DNA from: an uncultured Collinsella sp.
GTDB lineage: Bacteria; Actinomycetota; Coriobacteriia; Coriobacteriales; Coriobacteriaceae
Assembly (NCBI GenBank): GCA_900553705.1
Contig: USEK01000056.1
Coordinates: 1-8,362 of the forward strand
Direction: 5' to 3'
DNA: 8,362 nt
Shown: positions 5,473-8,362 of the stretch, piece after piece
How positions within the stretch are numbered: the first letter of the stretch is position 1
Layout of the letters: each line of letters opens with the position of its first letter
Translations under genes and position numbers: made by a program
Notes under the pieces: generated by a model
The model's database searches: none
Told to the model about the DNA's origin: nothing
Seen by the model: only the letters and a program-made list of their open reading frames with translations

Positions 5473-5587
5473 CCGCATGGGGTAACTTCCCAGCGCATTC
5501 CGCAGGACGCAAAAAGACTCGCCGCACGAAGTGCGCAGCGAGCCTTTTTGCATGTCCGAGGACGCGCTGGGAAGTTACCCCATGCGG
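5473..5587. repeat. 115-bp nested inverted-repeat element between convergent genes
   Basis: The outer arms are perfect 24-bp inverted repeats: 5473-5496 (CCGCATGGGGTAACTTCCCA then GCGC) and 5564-5587. All parts share the same centre (about 5530). Inside are two 12-base segments (5497-5508 and 5552-5563) that resemble each other in direct orientation (TCCGCAGGAC and TCCGAGGAC), and then the terminator hairpin at 5509-5551. Each 12-base segment also has its own small dyad (TCC-gca-GGA and GTCC-ga-GGAC). Such an element could be a dispersed intergenic repeat or miniature mobile element; I see no target-site duplication. As RNA it would fold into a very stable long stem in either direction. Confidence 0.85.
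5509..5551. terminator. Bidirectional rho-independent terminator (tetR and larD)
   Basis: GCAAAAAG (5509-5516) pairs with CTTTTTGC (5544-5551), CTCGC (5518-5522) with GCGAG (5538-5542), and CGCAC (5523-5527) with GTGCG (5531-5535) around a GAA loop. There is one A-C mismatch and a 2-base bulge. The T5 run on each strand makes the hairpin work as a terminator in both directions. It would end the larB-larC-tetR message from the left and the larA-larD message from the right, which is what convergent operons need. Confidence 0.8.
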
Positions 5588-5613
5588 CCAGCGGACAACT
5601 ATGTAGCCTCAGA

Positions 5614-6345
5614 CTAGAACATGCCCAAGAAACCATGCACAAACAGCGCGGCCAGAGCGGCACCGACAAACGGAGCGATGCCAGGAACAAGCAGGCCGTA
5701 CTTCCAGTTGTTGTCAGCCTTGTTCTTAATCGGCAGCACCTGATAGGCCATGCGAGGACCAAGGTCACGGGCCTGGTTCATGGCGAAGCCAGTGATACCT
5801 CCCATGCCCATGCCAACAGCCCAAACGATCAGACCGACGCAGATAGCGAGCATCAGGACGTTCTCGCCAGCACGGTTAGCAGCAGCAAGGATGGCGCTGA
5901 TGAACACAAAGGTGCAGATAGCCTCGCAGAAGAAATTACGGGCATAGTTCGTACCCTCGGTGGTGGGGTTGGTCGAGAAGATGTTGCGCTGAGCAATGGG
6001 ATCGATGACACCATCGGAAGCCTTGAACTCATCGGCATACATCAACCATGCGATCACGGCACCCGCAAAGCCGCCGAGCATATCGGCAATCATGAAGGGG
6101 ATGCAGCTGCTCCACGGCACCAGACCGACGATGCACTGGGCAAGCACCATAGCCGGGTTCATGCACACGGCGCCACCAAAGACAAACAGGCAGACCGAGA
6201 TGCCAAAAGACCAAGTGGTGATGGCAAACATATGGCCGGAGCCCTGATACTTGGTACCCTTAAGCACGGTATCGCAGTGCACGCCCACGCCAAAGATGAT
6301 CATGAGGGCCGTTGCGCCGAATTCGCAGAGGAGTTTGGTAAGCAT
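5614..6345 (-). CDS. larD: LarD-like aquaglyceroporin (lactate/glycerol channel)
   Basis: This 243-residue integral membrane protein belongs to the MIP/aquaporin family, with about six hydrophobic segments and two half-helix loops. The first loop has a normal NPA motif (MNPAMVLAQ, Asn63-Ala65). The second reads MNQARDLGPR (189-198), so the usual NPA is NQA, while the Arg-Asp-x-Gly-Pro that follows, typical of glycerol facilitators, is kept. The N-terminus (LLCEFGATALMIIFGVGVH) and the end (GIAPFVGAALAALFVHGF) look like LarD/GlpF-type proteins. LarD moves lactic acid across the membrane in Lactiplantibacillus. It follows larA by 49 bases and is probably in the same transcript. AAGG lies four bases before the ATG, a modest ribosome site. 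The substrate (lactate versus glycerol) is inferred from the neighbours. Confidence 0.87.
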   Translation of the reverse strand: MLTKLLCEFGATALMIIFGVGVHCDTVLKGTKYQGSGHMFAITTWSFGISVCLFVFGGAVCMNPAMVLAQCIVGLVPWSSCIPFMIADMLGGFAGAVIAWLMYADEFKASDGVIDPIAQRNIFSTNPTTEGTNYARNFFCEAICTFVFISAILAAANRAGENVLMLAICVGLIVWAVGMGMGGITGFAMNQARDLGPRMAYQVLPIKNKADNNWKYGLLVPGIAPFVGAALAALFVHGFLGMF

Positions 6346-6370
6346 AAAACCTTATCTTTCTTGTCGGTTA

Positions 6371-6385
6371 TAAACGATTCGTTTA
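6371..6385. promoter_or_regulatory. Perfect 15-bp palindrome between larA and larD
   Basis: TAAACGATTCGTTTA is a perfect dyad of 7-bp arms around one central base, in the 49-base gap between larA and larD. With a single central base it cannot form a normal RNA hairpin with full pairing, so it looks more like a DNA-binding site than a terminator. Its size suits a TetR-family operator. It does not match the larger inverted repeat before larB, so the two may bind different proteins. A larD-specific promoter or control point here is inference. Confidence 0.45.
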
Positions 6386-6394
6386 GGCCGCGTA

Positions 6395-7672
6395 CTAGTG
6401 CTGTGCGACGACAACGCCCAGGCCATCGGGAATGACGGCCACCTTGGCATCGGCACCCTTCATCTCAAAGGCGAGCTTGAGCGCCTCATCGAGGGTGTTG
6501 ACCGGCGTCATGTGCATATCCTTGATCATCTGGTGATCGCACAGGTCGGTGACCATGATCACAGGGTGATGCGCCAGGATGCGGGCAAAGATCTGGCTCG
6601 TCCACTGGTCGGGCAGGGTCTCGTCCTTAGGACGGTCGATGCAGGCACGCTCAAACTCCGCCGGATCGTTGTCGGCGATGTTGTGATAGAAGCCCTCGCC
6701 ACCGTGACCGTCGGCACAGCCGGCGACGTCGATGATCACGCCGCCCTCGGGAAGTGTGGCCTCTGCAGAGCACATGCCCTTCACGGCCTGATAGATGTTC
6801 TGGTCGAGCGGGTAGCCGCCGTTGGTGGTAATGGCAATCTCGCACTCGACGGGCTCAACACCGGCAAGGCTCTTCACGAACTCGCAGCCAGCCTCGTGCG
6901 CCTTGTGGATGTCGCCGGCAAAGGAGCCGATGACCTCGTGCTTGCCGTTGAGCACCACGTTGAGCACAAAGGCAAGGTGAGCCATCTCGGCAGCGGCAAA
7001 CATGTCCTCGCTCACGTGGTTGTGGCACAGGTTGCCGGCACGCGAATGGGAATCGTTCACAAACTGACCATTGTGGTTGTACATGATGGTCTTGTAGCTG
7101 GCGATGCCAGGCAGGACGGACTTGCGGCTACCAGAGAAACCGGCAAAGAAGTGCGGCTCAATAAAGCCCTCGGCAAGCAGCAGATCGCAATCGGCAGCAA
7201 TCTTGTTGATGATGCACTCGCCACCAGAAGGCAGGGTGCCGATCTTTTTCATCATGCTGTCGTCAGTCGCGACGTGCATAACGATTTCCTCGTTGGCAAC
7301 GATCTCCTCGCCGTACTTGTTGACGAGCTCCTCGTGCGTCGACGGACGATGCATACCCGTAGCAACCAAAATACGCACGCGAGCCTCGGGCGCAGCGGAA
7401 TGGATGTGATGCAGCAGAATAGGCATCGTCACACGCGAGGGAACGGGGCGCGTATGATCGGAGCTAATAATGACGATATCCTTCTTGCCAGCACAAAGCT
7501 CCTCGAGCGAAGGCGAACCATAAGGGTTGGCAAGCGACTCCTCTACCAGCTCTTCCTGCGATTTTGTAGTCTTAAACTCGTTTTGATGACCTTCCATCAC
7601 ACCCGCGAAGTTCTTATCCTCGAGCTCCAGATGCAACGTCTTGTGGTCAAACGGCAGTTCACATTCAAACAA
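6395..7672 (-). CDS. larA: LarA, nickel-dependent lactate racemase
   Basis: This 425-residue cytoplasmic enzyme interconverts L- and D-lactate by hydride transfer to a nickel-pincer nucleotide. Using the TTG start at 7672, key residues fall at the same numbers as in Lactiplantibacillus plantarum LarA: Arg75, the catalytic bases His108 and His174, Lys184 (thioamide link to the cofactor), His200 (nickel ligand), Gln295 and Lys298. Signature stretches include SSDHTRPVPS (70-79), VATGMHRPSTHEELVNKYG (103-121), HFFAGFSGSRKSVLPGIAS (174-192) and NGGYPLDQNIYQAVKGM (284-300). The reading frame stays open upstream to an ATG at 7909, but those 79 residues are not LarA-like. The TTG has the purine-rich site GGAAGAGG about ten bases upstream and gives the family length. 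It is first gene of the larA-larD arm. Its cofactor needs LarB, LarE and LarC; larE is not in this window. LarA homologues with other 2-hydroxyacid substrates exist, but the full residue match favours lactate. Confidence 0.95.
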   Translation of the reverse strand: MFECELPFDHKTLHLELEDKNFAGVMEGHQNEFKTTKSQEELVEESLANPYGSPSLEELCAGKKDIVIISSDHTRPVPSRVTMPILLHHIHSAAPEARVRILVATGMHRPSTHEELVNKYGEEIVANEEIVMHVATDDSMMKKIGTLPSGGECIINKIAADCDLLLAEGFIEPHFFAGFSGSRKSVLPGIASYKTIMYNHNGQFVNDSHSRAGNLCHNHVSEDMFAAAEMAHLAFVLNVVLNGKHEVIGSFAGDIHKAHEAGCEFVKSLAGVEPVECEIAITTNGGYPLDQNIYQAVKGMCSAEATLPEGGVIIDVAGCADGHGGEGFYHNIADNDPAEFERACIDRPKDETLPDQWTSQIFARILAHHPVIMVTDLCDHQMIKDMHMTPVNTLDEALKLAFEMKGADAKVAVIPDGLGVVVAQH

Positions 7673-7910
7673 TGACGAGCGCCCTCTTCCTTTCAACTGA
7701 CACACTAGATAAACCGTTGGAAGGATACGCCGCTCACCGAAAAACACCACCGTCCACCGACTCATTAACACAACGTTCATATTTGACCCACAACAAAACG
7801 GCCACGATCCCAAACGGGACCGCAGCCGCCTGTCAAAGACACTATAGACAGGATGATTTACGCAGCGCCGAGGCAAACATCTAGTCCGAGACGTACGCAC
7901 GTAAGCCATT
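7673..7910 (-). promoter_or_regulatory. larA leader/upstream region with an inverted repeat at 7829-7852
   Basis: These 238 bases before larA hold no gene I can support. CCTGTC (7829-7834) and GACAGG (7847-7852) form a 6-bp inverted repeat with a 12-base spacer, the same spacer length as the dyad before larB but with a different sequence. The minus strand has a perfect -35 hexamer TTGACA at 7836-7831, inside this dyad. Its only partner at 18 bases is a poor TGGGAT (7812-7807). A small stem TCCC-aaac-GGGA is at 7808-7819. The larA promoter probably lies here, but I cannot place it with certainty. Confidence 0.4.
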
Positions 7911-7939
7911 TTGCATAAATCCGTTAATTAATTGCATAA
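7911..7939. repeat. Pair of TTGCATAA direct repeats 21 bp apart
   Basis: TTGCATAA occurs at 7911-7918 and again at 7932-7939, exactly 21 bp (two helical turns) from start to start, with the palindrome TTAATTAA (7924-7931) between them. The patch is strikingly AT-rich compared with the genes around it. Phased direct repeats of this kind can be regulator sites or curved promoter DNA; I recognise no specific one. Confidence 0.45.
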
Positions 7940-8297
7940 GATGGCGCATGGATTTCTGGCCATAACTGGGTAGTACCCTCCGGAGCGTGCATTTTTGCGA
8001 GTATTCAGCATCGCGGGATAAGATTTTGGTGCCAAAAATCTTTCAAAAGGTAGATAGTCCTCATGACTCGACCCATCTGGATAGCATGCGGCGAGAAACC
8101 AGCCATATATGATCGTCGCCAAAGCCCAATCGTCGTGCAAAAGCATCAACAAAGGCAGCGAAAGCCGGCTATGGCCTTATGCATCAATCTTTGGCTGCTG
8201 AAAACTCCGTTTTTTGCACGTCGCCCCAAGCACCACCCTCACCCAGCGGCTGATCCGCCGAAGACCGGACATCGCAGGGCCCGCCATTAGTTTACTT
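7940..8297. other. Intergenic region without a recognised gene
   Basis: I find no convincing gene in these 358 bases. Two short open frames exist: minus 8152-7928 (74 codons, no ribosome site) and plus 8063-8290 (75 codons, with AAAAGG 12 bases upstream). They overlap on opposite strands and have no protein features I recognise. A near-perfect inverted repeat, AAGATTTTGG (8020-8029) with CCAAAAATCTT (8032-8042), could form a hairpin with a tiny loop but lacks a T run. AAAAC-tcc-GTTTT (8201-8213) is another weak stem. The region may be a decayed gene or a dispersed intergenic repeat. Confidence 0.4.
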
Positions 8298-8362
8298 TTA
8301 GGCACACTCCGCACTGATATCTTCTGTATTGAAGACGTCGATGATGCACCCGTATACCATTG
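8298..8362 (-). CDS. Possible C-terminal end of an unidentified gene (contig edge)
   Basis: On the minus strand a frame is open from the contig edge to a TAA at 8300-8298 and reads MVYGCIIDVFNTEDISAECA. The first Met may be internal, because the gene would continue beyond the window. The third codon positions are mostly G or C, as in the neighbouring genes. The overlapping plus-strand frame (open from 8202 to the edge) is poorer in that respect, but it also cannot be dismissed. Twenty residues are too few to name a family. Confidence 0.22.
   Translation of the reverse strand, partial: MVYGCIIDVFNTEDISAECA

Noticed and set aside
5368..6435. 355-codon plus-strand open frame across larD, and a 425-codon plus frame across larA (6398-7675)
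   Set aside because: Both lie opposite clearly recognisable LarD and LarA frames, lack ribosome sites and show no family features.
7928..8290. Small genes on minus 7928-8152 and plus 8063-8290
   Set aside because: They overlap on opposite strands, have poor or no ribosome sites and no recognisable domain; they are kept only as part of the description of the intergenic region.

Overview
The window is a GC-rich bacterial contig end. Its gene content (a bacterial-type aspS, a short single-domain serB, and a larB-larC-tetR / larA-larD lactate racemase locus) best fits a gut actinobacterium of the class Coriobacteriia, such as Collinsella. That placement is inferred from gene content, base composition and protein style; no marker gene proves it. 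The first 42 bases are not genomic: they match the Illumina Nextera i7-side adapter, ending in the Tn5 mosaic end, so the left edge is a draft-assembly artefact.

Left block (43-2927). Reading leftward are the first 20 codons of a ptsH gene for HPr (cut off by the adapter) and, upstream of it, aspS (aspartyl-tRNA synthetase) with a strong rho-independent terminator at its 3' end and a hairpin in its 5' leader. serB (phosphoserine phosphatase) is divergent from aspS. These are housekeeping genes.

Right block (2928-7672). This is a lactate racemase (Lar) locus built as two convergent arms. The plus arm is larB - larC - tetR, tightly packed with gaps of 10 and 2 bases, behind a promoter whose -35 region lies in one half of an 11-bp inverted repeat. 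The minus arm is larA - larD: the nickel-pincer lactate racemase, followed by an aquaporin-like lactate/glycerol channel, with a perfect 15-bp palindrome between them. LarB starts synthesis of the nickel-pincer nucleotide, LarC handles nickel, LarA uses the cofactor to interconvert D- and L-lactate, and LarD probably moves lactate or glycerol. The TetR protein is the obvious candidate regulator. Two parts of the known pathway are missing here: larE (the sulfur transferase) and the C-terminal half of LarC. The larC frame stops at the end of the LarC1 domain, and the position where LarC2 would follow is occupied by tetR.

The two arms meet at a nested inverted-repeat element (5473-5587): perfect 24-bp outer arms around a two-way terminator hairpin. 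It is preceded by a G-poor, degenerate short-repeat stretch containing a promoter-like sequence on the minus strand.

Right edge (7673-8362). About 690 bases carry no gene I can recognise. This stretch holds the larA leader, two inverted repeats, an AT-rich segment with 21-bp-spaced direct repeats, and at the very edge perhaps the last codons of an unidentified minus-strand gene.
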